Shown here: positions 14,470-22,548 of the stretch, piece by piece | Layout: the number at the start of each line of letters is the position of its first letter | Position numbering within the stretch: the first letter of the stretch is position 1 | From: Nitrososphaerota archaeon | GTDB lineage: Archaea > Thermoproteota > Nitrososphaeria > Nitrososphaerales > CADDZS01 | Length of the DNA: 24,752 bases | Reading direction: 5' to 3' | Assembly: GCA_021325255.1 (NCBI GenBank) | Contig: JAJPHP010000010.1 | Coordinates: 1 to 24,752 of the forward strand | Made by a program: the position numbers and the translations under genes | Notes under the pieces: model-generated | Databases searched by the model: none | The model's input: the letters and a program-made list of their open reading frames with translations, nothing else | What the model was told of the DNA's origin: nothing

Positions 14470-14601
14470 TTGGCTGAGTTAATACAGTTCGCTCTGGCAA
14501 TGCAGATAGATCAGCTGATGGATACGATTAGCCATCCGATAATCCCAATTGAAAGGTATGAGCCGAAGAAATTTTGGCTGGATCCACAATTTACCGCTTG
14601 A
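14470..14601 (+). CDS. 43-residue leaderless small protein
   Basis: A frame too short for ordinary gene finding: TTG 14470 to TGA 14599-14601. The product begins MAELIQFALAMQIDQLMDTI, an amphipathic helix, then a Pro/Ile-rich segment (SHPIIPIERYEPKKFW) and ends LDPQFTA. Three things support it: a TATA-like box at the leaderless distance, a T5 tract directly after the stop, and a protein-like composition. No family is recognised. It stands alone between two transcripts, about 200 nt before the molybdenum hydroxylase gene. The helix and the aromatic/proline tail suggest a small binding protein or enzyme subunit, but this is inference. Confidence 0.5.
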   Translation: MAELIQFALAMQIDQLMDTISHPIIPIERYEPKKFWLDPQFTA

Positions 14602-14611
14602 GTTTTTCTTA
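14600..14611 (+). terminator. Oligo-T tract after the 43-residue protein
   Basis: GAGTTTTTCTTA begins inside the TGA stop of the small gene. It is a short archaeal-type terminator and supports the small gene being a transcript of its own. Confidence 0.45.
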
Positions 14612-14764
14612 CACATAAATTGAATCAAAGCAACTTCAAATGCAATATCAAATGCCTAACTGTTTTTCCCGATCCGAACCTCAGGAGAGAGAGAAGCGTA
14701 AGCTGATCGTCGGTGTGGGATAATGTCGCTCGCAGCCGTCCAGCGATTTTCACTACAAAACAAA

Positions 14765-14774
14765 GCATAAATTG
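14765..14774 (+). promoter_or_regulatory. TATA box of the molybdenum hydroxylase gene
   Basis: GCATAAATTG is centred about 29 nt before the GTG at 14799. This matches a leaderless or nearly leaderless transcript and favours the GTG over the ATG at 14832. Confidence 0.5.
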
Positions 14775-14798
14775 ACGACTTGCTGAAAACACCCAATT

Positions 14799-17180
14799 GT
14801 GTCGCAACAAGTTCTCGCAAAAACACAGGCTATGCAGGCCTCCGAACTCCTGCTCGGCAAACCCCTGAAGAGAAAGGAGGACCGGCGCCTACTGACTGGC
14901 AAGAGCACTTACGTCGACGACATGAAACTGCCAGGGATGCTTCACGGCGCCGTACTCCGCAGCCCTTATGCCCATGCGAAGGTCCGCAATATCGACACGT
15001 CAAATGCGTTGAAAGCTCCGGGAGTGAGATTGATCCTCACAGCTAAGGATATTCCCGAGTCGGTCTCCCCTTTGAATTCTGCTGAAAGCGATGGAGGTGT
15101 AAACGTTCCCCGACCTGTTCTCGTCGCTGACGAAGCAAAGTATTCGGGGGAACCGGTCGCGTTTGTCGTTGCAGACTCGAGGTACCAAGCGGAAGATGCG
15201 CTCGAGTTGATATTGGTCGATTATGAAGAGCTTCCCATTGTTGTAGACCCGTTGGAGGCCATGAAGGAAGGTGCCCCAAAAATTCACAGCGCGCTACAAA
15301 GCAACGTCGTGATGGTTGACAGTGTGTCCAGTGGACAGGTAGAAGATGCCTTCAAGAGAGCTTCCAAGGTAGTGTCGCTGGACCTAGTAAACCAGAGGCT
15401 CTCGCCCGCCCCCATCGAAACAAGAGCCTGCCTTGCGTCATACTCTTCAGGGACGCAGACGCTGAACATCTGGCTTTCAACTCAGGGCCCCTTTCAGGCT
15501 AGGACGATGATTGCGGAAATCCTCGGAATGCCCGAGAATATGGTGCGAGTCGTAGCTCCCGAGGTGGGCGGAGGCTTTGGAGCCAAGATGACGATTTACT
15601 CCGAGGAGATACTCGCGTGCGTCGCGTCAATGAAGCTCTCTCGCCCAGTAAAGTGGGTCGAATCAAGGTCTGAGAACATGTCTAGCATGACTCACGGCCG
15701 AGGGCAACTACAGCACGTCGAGCTTGCGGCCACAGAGAAGGGAAGAATATTGGGAATGAAGGTTCAACTCATCGGAGATGCAGGCGCCTACCTCACTGAA
15801 GGGTCGTCGGACGCGACATTCACAATCAAGATGGCTCCGGGCCCCTACGTCATTCCCGCTTACTACGGTGAAGCAAAGATTGTACTCACGAACAAGGTTC
15901 CTCACGATGCGTACCGAGGAGCTTCGAGACCGGAGGCCACCTATCTGATAGAGAGGGCGATGCAGGAACTCGCGCGTGAGCTCAACATCGATCCAGCGGA
16001 GGTGCGATTGCGTAATTTTATCCCAAAGGAGGATTTTCCTTATACGACGGTCGGCGACCTCACCTACGACAGCGGCGACTATGCTATGAACCTCAAGCGG
16101 GCGCTGGAGCTATCGCATTATGACCGCTGGAGGGAGGAGCAGATGAGGGCACGCACTCTGCGTGATGGAGGAAGGCTGGTCGGTGTTGGCCTGTGCAGTT
16201 ACGTGGAGGTGTGCGCCTTTGGACCGGAGTTTCCTCAGACCGCTGCCATCTCCGTGTCCGAATCCGGAACGGTCACCATAGTTTCTGGAACTTCCCCGCA
16301 CGGTCAGGGCCATGAAACGCCACTTGCTCAGATCGTCGCAGACAAGTTAGGCATTAATGGGGTTGAAGATATTGCTGTAACCTACGGTGATACCTCTCAA
16401 CTCCCGTGGGCTACTTTCACAGCGGGCAGCAGGTCTGGAGCACTGGGGGGTTCGGCAGTGCTGATGTGTGCTGAGAAGATCAAGGACAAGATGGCCAAGA
16501 TAGCTGCGCACAACCTGGGAGCCGCTCCTGAAGAGATTGTATTCAGAAAGGGGGAGATTTTCCCGGCCTCCGCGGGAGAAGATCCGAAGAAGAGACTCAC
16601 TTTCAAGAAAGTCGCATCGTATGCATACAGGCCTAAGAAATTGCCCAAGGGGATGGAGCCTACTTTGTTTGCCTTCAGCGCGTTCGTGCCGCCTAACTAC
16701 ACGTTCCCCTTTGGAACGCATGTTGCCGTGGTCGAGGTCGAGAGAGATACCGGCAAAGTTAAGATCCTTCAGTATACTTCAGTTGATGACTGTGGAAGGG
16801 TTCTGAACCCGCTGGTAGTCGAAGGGCAGATTCATGGAGGAATAGTGCAAGGGTTAGGGCAGGCGATGCTTGAGGGAGTTGTCTACGACAGCAATGGGCA
16901 GTTGTTGACCGCTAGTTTTCTAGACTATCAAATTCCTCTTGCAGAGGACGTACCAGAGATACAGAGCTTCCGAACCGAGACACCCACTTATTCAAATCAG
17001 ATGGGTATCAAAGGAGTTGGAGAGGCGGGTACAATTGCCTCAACACCGACCCTCGCAAACGCCGTCGCAGATGCTCTTGCTCCGCTGGGCACTAAGGTTC
17101 TTGAAATGCCAATTACACCCAACTACATGAAGAGATTGCTGCATGGTAACTCTCTTGCAAACTTGAGGGAGCGGGTCTAG
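14799..17180 (+). CDS. Molybdenum hydroxylase large subunit (CoxL/xanthine dehydrogenase family)
   Basis: A 793-residue catalytic subunit that binds the molybdopterin cytosine dinucleotide cofactor and hydroxylates or oxidises a small substrate with water as the oxygen source. Residues about 24-135 form the ald_Xan_dh_C (a/b hammerhead) domain (GKSTYVDDMKLPGMLHGAVL, 34-53); the rest is the two-part Mo-binding domain. Motifs seen: VGGGFGAK (256-263), AYRGASR (371-377), GQGHET (502-507), GSRSGALGGSA (543-553) and KGVGEAG (738-744) with the catalytic Glu742. The AYRGASR loop is of the 'form II' AYRGAGR type, not the AYxCSFR of true CO dehydrogenase, so an aldehyde or heterocycle substrate is as likely as CO. 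The FAD and 2Fe-2S subunits that normally accompany it are absent from this window. No signal peptide. Convergent tatC and parallel tatA follow. Confidence 0.9.
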   Translation: MSQQVLAKTQAMQASELLLGKPLKRKEDRRLLTGKSTYVDDMKLPGMLHGAVLRSPYAHAKVRNIDTSNALKAPGVRLILTAKDIPESVSPLNSAESDGGVNVPRPVLVADEAKYSGEPVAFVVADSRYQAEDALELILVDYEELPIVVDPLEAMKEGAPKIHSALQSNVVMVDSVSSGQVEDAFKRASKVVSLDLVNQRLSPAPIETRACLASYSSGTQTLNIWLSTQGPFQARTMIAEILGMPENMVRVVAPEVGGGFGAKMTIYSEEILACVASMKLSRPVKWVESRSENMSSMTHGRGQLQHVELAATEKGRILGMKVQLIGDAGAYLTEGSSDATFTIKMAPGPYVIPAYYGEAKIVLTNKVPHDAYRGASRPEATYLIERAMQELARELNIDPAEVRLRNFIPKEDFPYTTVGDLTYDSGDYAMNLKRALELSHYDRWREEQMRARTLRDGGRLVGVGLCSYVEVCAFGPEFPQTAAISVSESGTVTIVSGTSPHGQGHETPLAQIVADKLGINGVEDIAVTYGDTSQLPWATFTAGSRSGALGGSAVLMCAEKIKDKMAKIAAHNLGAAPEEIVFRKGEIFPASAGEDPKKRLTFKKVASYAYRPKKLPKGMEPTLFAFSAFVPPNYTFPFGTHVAVVEVERDTGKVKILQYTSVDDCGRVLNPLVVEGQIHGGIVQGLGQAMLEGVVYDSNGQLLTASFLDYQIPLAEDVPEIQSFRTETPTYSNQMGIKGVGEAGTIASTPTLANAVADALAPLGTKVLEMPITPNYMKRLLHGNSLANLRERV

Positions 17181-17286
17181 AGGAAAGAAAAAGGAGGCCT
17201 TTTCGCCTTCTCATGGCTAGTACTCCTCTCACACTAAACGCTCCATTATCGCCTACGCCGCTCCCGGGCTTAAATACGCCGAAGAC

Positions 17287-17297
17287 TGATATACTAG
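17287..17297 (+). promoter_or_regulatory. TATA-like box of tatA
   Basis: TGATATACTAG lies about 51 nt before the TTG start at 17343, predicting a leader of about 25 nt. GGGGG at 17327-17331, 11 nt upstream of the start, could act as a ribosome site. Confidence 0.4.
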
Positions 17298-17342
17298 AAT
17301 CGCTGCCTACTTAGGTATTAGTAAACGGGGGTAACTAGAAGA

Positions 17343-17660
17343 TTGGCTCTCGATGACCCAATTGTTTGGATTCTCATCATAGCAGTTGTCGTCTTCCTCT
17401 TCGGTGCAAGCAAGATACCGAGCTTGGCAAGGTCAATTGGTCAAGCTAGAAGGGAGTTCGACAAGGGCTGGAAGGGGGACAGTGATTCTCCTGCAGCGGT
17501 TGCACCCACTCCTGCCTCTCAGCCCGGTAGCACGCAGGCTGTGGCCGTAAGCAGTGATGACCCGCTGATACTTGCAGCTCAGAGAGAAGGCATCGATACC
17601 CAGGGAAAGACAAAGGAGCAAATTGCTTCAGAGCTTTCCTGGAAGCTGAACAAAAAGTAA
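17343..17660 (+). CDS. tatA: Twin-arginine translocase subunit TatA
   Basis: TatA oligomers form the passage through which folded Tat substrates cross the membrane. Visible: one membrane helix (residues 6-21), the hinge FLFGASKIPSL with Phe20-Gly21, and the amphipathic helix (about 24-46, SLARSIGQARREFDKGW). After a Pro/Ala/Ser linker there is an extra module, DDPLILAAQREGIDTQGKTKEQIASELSW cut here at DDPLILAAQREG and TKEQIASEL, resembling a SAP-like or ubiquitin-helix two-helix unit; I associate such a tail with thaumarchaeal TatA. The start must be the TTG at 17343, since no other start precedes the membrane helix. It lies 163 nt after the molybdenum hydroxylase gene, same strand, and converges with tatC. 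Confidence 0.9.
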   Translation: MALDDPIVWILIIAVVVFLFGASKIPSLARSIGQARREFDKGWKGDSDSPAAVAPTPASQPGSTQAVAVSSDDPLILAAQREGIDTQGKTKEQIASELSWKLNKK

Positions 17661-17805
17661 TCAGAATCCAAACGATTCCAGAGCTTGTACTTGAAACTCA
17701 CTTCTGATCCTACAGATCCTAAGCTCCAGTTTTCGCGATCAAACTGCTACTCTTTGGAGCTCTTTCTTGTTGCTCGGCTTGAACCGCGATTAAGGAATTC
17801 TTCAA

Positions 17806-18675
17806 CTAGCGCGTAGGCGTACCGACAACAGTGCTCGCCGCAGCCATTCTGTTTCTGTTGTTTTCTATTCTCTTCGCAATGAAGACAGTTATCTCGTAGA
17901 GAATGTAGATCGGAACGATTATCGGGATGCTCGAAATGAAAGTCGGATCTGGGTTCACAATGCCTACCACAAGGGCAACTATAACATAGACCCACTTCCT
18001 AGCGCTCGAAAGCTGTTTCACATTGAGGACTTTGAATTCGACGAGCGGAATCAGGAATACCGGAAATGTGAACGCGAGACCGGTGATCACAGGGATCAGC
18101 AAAAGCATGTTGACAAAGCTCGTGAGAGAAATCAGATTCGCAAGATTGAATGCAGGAAAGAAGCTGATCAGTATTCTCATGACTATTGGGAAGACAACTA
18201 ACAATCCGAATAAGCCGCCTGATGCAAATAGAACCGTGAATGGGAGAAGATACTTTCTGACCGCCTTCTTCTCTCTCTGGTACAGGCCTGGCGCCACGAA
18301 ACCGTAAATCTGATTGAAAATATAGGGCATGCTTACAATTAAGGCGACGACTAGCGAAAGATTGATGAAAACTGATATTGGGTCTGTGAGATCCTTTGCG
18401 AATAGTTGTAGTCCAGGGGCATATTTTGTCTCAGCGTTGTGCAGCAATGTGAGCAATAGGAAATTGTAGCCAAACAGAGAGTATGGGCCCCCGAACGGAT
18501 GGAATGGATCTGGAACCGACGATACCACGGCGAACGCAATAATAAAAGCAAAAAGACACTTCTTGAGTCTCTGCGAGAGCTCGCCCAGGTGCTCAAAGAA
18601 AGTCATCCTCGCCCCGTCTATGGTCGCCTCTTCCACTTTACTATCCTGTGATTGCTGATGGTCGGGACCGCTCAA
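17806..18675 (-). CDS. tatC: Twin-arginine translocase subunit TatC
   Basis: TatC is the membrane receptor that recognises twin-arginine signal peptides and recruits TatA. This 289-residue protein has six membrane helices, the N-terminal cytoplasmic HLGELSQRLKK (29-39) with the conserved Glu32, the loop FVAPGLYQREKKAVRKYL (126-143), and near the end NPDPTFISSIPIIVP and ILYE, all standard TatC landmarks. A polar extension of about 22 residues precedes the usual start; ATG at residue 24 (MTFFEHL) is an alternative to the TTG at 18675. It is convergent with tatA, 145 nt apart, an arrangement other than the usual operon. Together they make a complete minimal archaeal Tat system. Confidence 0.93.
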   Translation of the reverse strand: MSGPDHQQSQDSKVEEATIDGARMTFFEHLGELSQRLKKCLFAFIIAFAVVSSVPDPFHPFGGPYSLFGYNFLLLTLLHNAETKYAPGLQLFAKDLTDPISVFINLSLVVALIVSMPYIFNQIYGFVAPGLYQREKKAVRKYLLPFTVLFASGGLFGLLVVFPIVMRILISFFPAFNLANLISLTSFVNMLLLIPVITGLAFTFPVFLIPLVEFKVLNVKQLSSARKWVYVIVALVVGIVNPDPTFISSIPIIVPIYILYEITVFIAKRIENNRNRMAAASTVVGTPTR

Positions 18676-18838
18676 GAGAAGCTAGTTTGACCTGTCCTCT
18701 TTCCCTGATTTTCCAGAGTCTGACGAAATCCGTTCTTAGAGAGAATTTGCTCTTTCTTCCTAGGCGTTTGCCGATAAGTCAAGCTAAGTCTCCTATAGAT
18801 AAATTGTGTTTTTCTTCCTCCGTAATATTCTACAGGAT

Positions 18839-19612
18839 TCAATAGCCTTTGAGTGCAAGGCCATAGTAATCAAACACCATTACGCCGTCGCTGTTGGCGA
18901 GAGAGTACTGAATCTGTTGCTCATAGTCCTGCCGGTTTGCTGTGGCGAGTACCTCAACGCCGCCTATGACACCTTGATGCAGATACTGCCTATCTGCGGG
19001 GCTGTAGGTTTCTAGGATCAGGAGATCAGGTTTCAGGGTCGTCGAGAAATCGGTCGTTGTCACCGCGGTCTTGCCACCGTGGTAGCTGTCGCGCAGAGTA
19101 GAGAGCAACGACAGCTGGCTCGAAAGTGGTAGAGTAGACATATCAAGGCTTATGCCATCCTCTCCAAGATTGAATATTGAGCTCGGAATCTTCTGAGATG
19201 AATCGGTGAAGTACAGCGAGAAGAAAAAAGAGATGTTACCGGTGTGAGCCGTAGCGACAAAGTAAGAAAGCTCATTGGACGTGAAAAGGAGCACGCCTGA
19301 ACGATACACTTGAAAGAAGATTGTGTTGAACCCATGCGACTTGACCGTCGTGACTAGAGCCGAAAAGTTGGACTCGTCAACCAGAGCATTTCCCTGATTT
19401 ACGTACAATATCTTCCACTCTTCCTGTGTCGGGGGCGAGCTTGTTGAGCTCAAAGAGGTTGCACTGCTCCCAGCCAGCGCATCTTGTTGCGGAAGGTAAA
19501 AGAGCAGCAAATATGCTGTCGTAGCAACTATCGCCAGCATACCTATTGCAAGAATGAGCAGCGGTCGCCTGGATCGGCTGTGCTTCCCTCTCCTCCCCCT
19601 GCTGCTTTTCAA
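18839..19612 (-). CDS. Signal-anchored extracellular protein, possible TIM-barrel
   Basis: A 257-residue protein with a very basic start (RGRRGKHSRSRR), one membrane helix (about 17-39), a Ser/Thr linker, then an outside domain of about 190 residues. The domain alternates strands and helices: WKILYVNQGNA, LVTTVKSHGFNTIFFQVYRSG, ISFFFSLYF, DGISLDMSTLP, LLILETYSP, VIGGVEVLATANR and DGVMVFDYYGLALKGY. The order 'strand; helix-GFNTIFF; strand; DGISLD; ...; SDGVMVFDY' is the pattern of (beta/alpha)8 barrels such as glycoside-hydrolase-like proteins, where acidic residues at strand ends (Asp in DGISLD, Glu in ILETY) often catalyse. A family is not recognised with certainty. Start TTG 19612; divergent from the gene at 19810. 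Confidence 0.65.
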   Translation of the reverse strand: MKSSRGRRGKHSRSRRPLLILAIGMLAIVATTAYLLLFYLPQQDALAGSSATSLSSTSSPPTQEEWKILYVNQGNALVDESNFSALVTTVKSHGFNTIFFQVYRSGVLLFTSNELSYFVATAHTGNISFFFSLYFTDSSQKIPSSIFNLGEDGISLDMSTLPLSSQLSLLSTLRDSYHGGKTAVTTTDFSTTLKPDLLILETYSPADRQYLHQGVIGGVEVLATANRQDYEQQIQYSLANSDGVMVFDYYGLALKGY

Positions 19613-19809
19613 ATCTGAATCTCCTACTGCTAGTGCTCAGTGCTGTCGCTTTTCCTCAGTCTTTCAAACCTTACTAGTAGGGTAGCTTCCTGTTCGAGCA
19701 TTAAAAAGAAAAACCTTCTTTCAAAATTTCGTTCTCGGGTTTCATCTTTTCGGAGCTACCCATAAAACTCTGAAAATAAAGAAGGAAATATTCAATCAAT
19801 ACTCACTGC
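19613..19809. other. Divergent promoter region
   Basis: About 200 bases between two divergent genes for anchored extracellular proteins. On the plus strand CCATAAAACT (19759-19768) and AAAATAAAG (19773-19781) are TATA candidates for the GTG at 19810. The minus-strand promoter is not clear. Confidence 0.35.
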
Positions 19810-20328
19810 GTGCGTGCATCCAATCTGACTTTCCGTGGTAAAAGTACACATGCGATATCAAAGAGCTCGATGATCGCAACCGTCGTAGTAGTTGCCCTCG
19901 TGGCAGTGGTCCTAGCGGGGCTGTACTATACGTACTTCTTTCCAGCCGCTTCCTCCACCACCAACAGTGATGTCTCAATAATGAATCTGACCCTACTTAG
20001 CGGGTCACCTTCAACTCGCTCCCTTAACCAGAGCTGCCAGGGGGACGCTATCATCGAGATGGAGATCTTGAACCAGTCACCCAGCTCAATTCACATCAGC
20101 AGCATTGCAATATCCGGTTCAAACCTTAATCAGTCCGCAAGCATTCTCGACTCAGTGTCAAACTCTTGCCTCACCCTGGCGGAGAGCAATCCCGTTATCC
20201 AAGCCTCGTCGAGTCTTCTCTTAGACGGTTACGTCAACATGCCGCTCTCATTCGGTGCGAGTTACAAATACCTAATCAGTTTTGACAACGGGCAATCAAT
20301 CAACGGAACGTTGATCGCTCAGGCCTGA
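19810..20328 (+). CDS. Signal-anchored extracellular protein, beta-sandwich-like
   Basis: A 172-residue protein with one membrane helix (about 21-43, MIATVVVVALVAVVLAGLYY) and an outer domain of about 120 residues. The outer part has short strands separated by Ser/Asn-rich turns (IIEMEILNQSPSSIHISSIA, YKYLISFDNGQSINGTLIAQ), two cysteines (in NQSCQGD and NSCLTLA) that may form a disulfide, and several N-x-S/T sequons. The pattern resembles archaeal FlaF/pilin-like or CARDB-like beta-sandwich domains, with the helix read as a type IV pilin-like or simple anchor; the KSS before MIATVVVV leaves a pilin-type cleavage possible, but the usual charged-G/A motif is not clear. Start GTG 19810; ATG at residue 21 is an alternative. 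Confidence 0.65.
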   Translation: MRASNLTFRGKSTHAISKSSMIATVVVVALVAVVLAGLYYTYFFPAASSTTNSDVSIMNLTLLSGSPSTRSLNQSCQGDAIIEMEILNQSPSSIHISSIAISGSNLNQSASILDSVSNSCLTLAESNPVIQASSSLLLDGYVNMPLSFGASYKYLISFDNGQSINGTLIAQA

Positions 20329-20342
20329 AAAGTGAAAAAATC
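20329..20342 (-). terminator. Oligo-T terminator after the HerA-like gene
   Basis: Six T on the minus strand (20340-20335), followed by a second short T run, begin 6 nt past the stop of the HerA-like gene. The tract overlaps the 3' end of the convergent gene at 19810-20328. Confidence 0.5.
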
Positions 20343-20345
20343 TGG

Positions 20346-22394
20346 TTACGAACCCAACAACTCTTCTTTCGGCAGGATCATGTCCTCGTTGTTCATTGCG
20401 TGGAAAAAGACGGGCACGTTCTGAGTCTGCGTAGCTTTGAAGCTCGCGAGAAGCCAGTCCCCTGAGGCAAAATTGAGCGTGCGCTCAAGGAGCGCATCGT
20501 CAATCGCGAATGTGTCGCCGACGAGTTGCCTGTCATATGGTCTCGGGAGAGTCCCAACGAAGTAGCTGTGTATCTGGTGGAGTACGTTAGTGTTAAGGTG
20601 GGCGAGCCTCTGTGTTGAAATCCAGCCGTGAAGGTGATACTTTCGTCCGTGCCTCAGGAGCCTCTCGACCGCGTCATTGCATTCCGAAACGCCCTGCGAA
20701 CTCCTTAGCGTCGTGCTGCTCGGGACAAACTCTTGAGCCTCATCGAAGACAAAGAGGATTCGCGGACGCAAGTTGAAACTCGTCCTCCTCTTCTTGAAGA
20801 TCTTCTCAATTAGCATCGTCGTTATCTCCCTAGCCCTCTCCGTTTCTTCGTTGATCACTATGAGTCTCGGGGACTCTTTGCCATTATCTAGGATCTCTTC
20901 GACCAGTGAATCGATCGAGTAGCCAATCTCCTCTGGTTCACCCGTGTCCTCGTTGAGCCTGCCCTGAAGAGCGGTAATCAGGCTGTAAATCGTGCTCGTT
21001 GATTTCACTCCGGACTCCTTGAAGTGCTGAATTATTTCATTGAGTACAGGCATGACTTCGCCGTCGGTCTGAGAATCCTTCTTCTTTCCCGCCCTATTCA
21101 TGAATGCCTGAATCTTGTCGATGACGTAGAGAGAGGCTTGCTGGTTAGCGTTGAATTTTTCAGCAGCGGTCTGGGAAACTGACTCGAGGAATCCCTCGTA
21201 TGTCCTGTACCTTTCGACGCTTGAGAGATACTCCGGCTTTGTATAGAGTGACTTGCATTTGTCTTCCCTGAACAGATTCTCAATCAGCGCAATGAGCTCC
21301 TCCTTCCTTGGCTCTAGCGTCTCTGGGACGACGTGCTTCTTGTAGTACTCCTCCGCTCTCCTCGAGAGTGCTAGATCAGCGGCAAACCCATTAGCGCTCT
21401 TTGACTTCGATTCGGGCGCGTTGACTACGCTCTTGTCTTCGATCTCGTAGGGCAGTATCACCCTGCTTGGGAGTAGCGCGAGTTGATCGAGCAAGTGTAT
21501 CCCGTACTCGGAGGAGACATCCATGATGATCACCTTGAGGTCCTCTACCGTGGCTAGAGCTTTCCGCAGGACCATCGATGTCAGGTAGCTCTTGCCACCG
21601 CCCGTGTGGCAGAAAGCGCCCACGTGATAGTTTATCAGTTGCGTAAAATCGATCGTAAATGGAACCTTCTCATCTATTATGCCGAGCAGGTTTCCTATGC
21701 AGTAACTCTCAGGGGCCTTGGCGACAGGAGGGACGTAGCATACAAACTGCCTAACTGCTTCCTTATTGAGAAGCTTTACCTGTGACCCAACGAGGAGCGG
21801 GGCGTATTTTCTCTCGTATTTTATTCCATCAGAGAAATCAACGACATAGCCCGTCGGGGAGGCGAGGATTTCGACCCATGTGCTCTTCGAGCTGTGTCTC
21901 CACTCCTTCTCTATGAGCCCCATGAACTCTCCTCTCAGCGCGCCCGGCTGGCTGGTGCTCAAACTCAGCATTGAGTAGTGCATAGGAGAGATGTCCGCGA
22001 TCTCAAAAACGGAGTACGTAACATCGGACTCGAGAGTGTTCACGTTTGGAATTGCGAGGAGCTGCCCTGGCGAGAGTTTCCTTACGAGATCCGGGTCGTA
22101 GGTCGCTTCCACCTTTGCGAGCTTGAATGTTGTCGTTGTCTTGCCATCCGTAGACATTCTGCTCTGGGTGTAGACCTCACGAAGCTTTGCTTTGAATTTC
22201 CCGTCGAGCGTCTCAAGCCATGAGGCTTGATCTAGGCTTGCTTTCGCATCGCCGCTACCCGATTCAGCAAGATGTTGGGCCGTTTCGCCAGTATCATCGT
22301 CCTCTTCCTCCTCGGATGTTGTCTCATCATGTCTGGAAGTCAAGTCTTCCAAGGATACTTTCTTGCTTTCGGCGGCTTCGCTGGTCGGAGTCAA
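20346..22394 (-). CDS. herA: HerA-like DNA-translocating ATPase
   Basis: HerA is a hexameric FtsK-like ATPase that pumps DNA and works with the NurA nuclease in 5'-end resection at double-strand breaks. This 682-residue protein has an acidic disordered N-terminus (1-60), a HAS-barrel-like domain (about 88-215) and a RecA-type ATPase core: Walker A GAFCHTGGGKS (259-269), IIMDVSSEYG (289-298), Walker B RILFVFDEAQ (545-554) and sensor-like ISTQR (592-596). Between the Walker motifs lies a charged helical insert of about 250 residues (300-540), making it larger than the usual 500-residue HerA. The start is TTG 22394; a TGA lies about ten codons upstream in frame. It follows the NurA-like gene by 154 nt on the same strand. 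The core identification is firm; whether it is the housekeeping HerA or a diverged paralog is open. Confidence 0.88.
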   Translation of the reverse strand: MTPTSEAAESKKVSLEDLTSRHDETTSEEEEDDDTGETAQHLAESGSGDAKASLDQASWLETLDGKFKAKLREVYTQSRMSTDGKTTTTFKLAKVEATYDPDLVRKLSPGQLLAIPNVNTLESDVTYSVFEIADISPMHYSMLSLSTSQPGALRGEFMGLIEKEWRHSSKSTWVEILASPTGYVVDFSDGIKYERKYAPLLVGSQVKLLNKEAVRQFVCYVPPVAKAPESYCIGNLLGIIDEKVPFTIDFTQLINYHVGAFCHTGGGKSYLTSMVLRKALATVEDLKVIIMDVSSEYGIHLLDQLALLPSRVILPYEIEDKSVVNAPESKSKSANGFAADLALSRRAEEYYKKHVVPETLEPRKEELIALIENLFREDKCKSLYTKPEYLSSVERYRTYEGFLESVSQTAAEKFNANQQASLYVIDKIQAFMNRAGKKKDSQTDGEVMPVLNEIIQHFKESGVKSTSTIYSLITALQGRLNEDTGEPEEIGYSIDSLVEEILDNGKESPRLIVINEETERAREITTMLIEKIFKKRRTSFNLRPRILFVFDEAQEFVPSSTTLRSSQGVSECNDAVERLLRHGRKYHLHGWISTQRLAHLNTNVLHQIHSYFVGTLPRPYDRQLVGDTFAIDDALLERTLNFASGDWLLASFKATQTQNVPVFFHAMNNEDMILPKEELLGS

Positions 22395-22548
22395 TTTCTT
22401 TGCTGTCTTACTTTCCTTTACTCACTACACGGCCAAGATGAAAAACTAATGAACGTGGAGGAGCCCATTCTCGGCCTCTCTCTAACTCGTACTGTGAGGA
22501 TGCGGAGGGAAATTACTAGATTTAATGTATATGCGTGGGCAGAAAAAG

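Noticed and set aside
14799..17180. True CO dehydrogenase large subunit
   Set aside because: The active-site loop reads AYRGASR, without the cysteine-containing AYxCSFR signature of form I CO dehydrogenase, and no coxM or coxS is adjacent.
22395..22548. Possible small gene between the NurA-like and HerA-like genes
   Set aside because: The longest minus-strand frame found in the gap is about 16 codons with no conserved feature.
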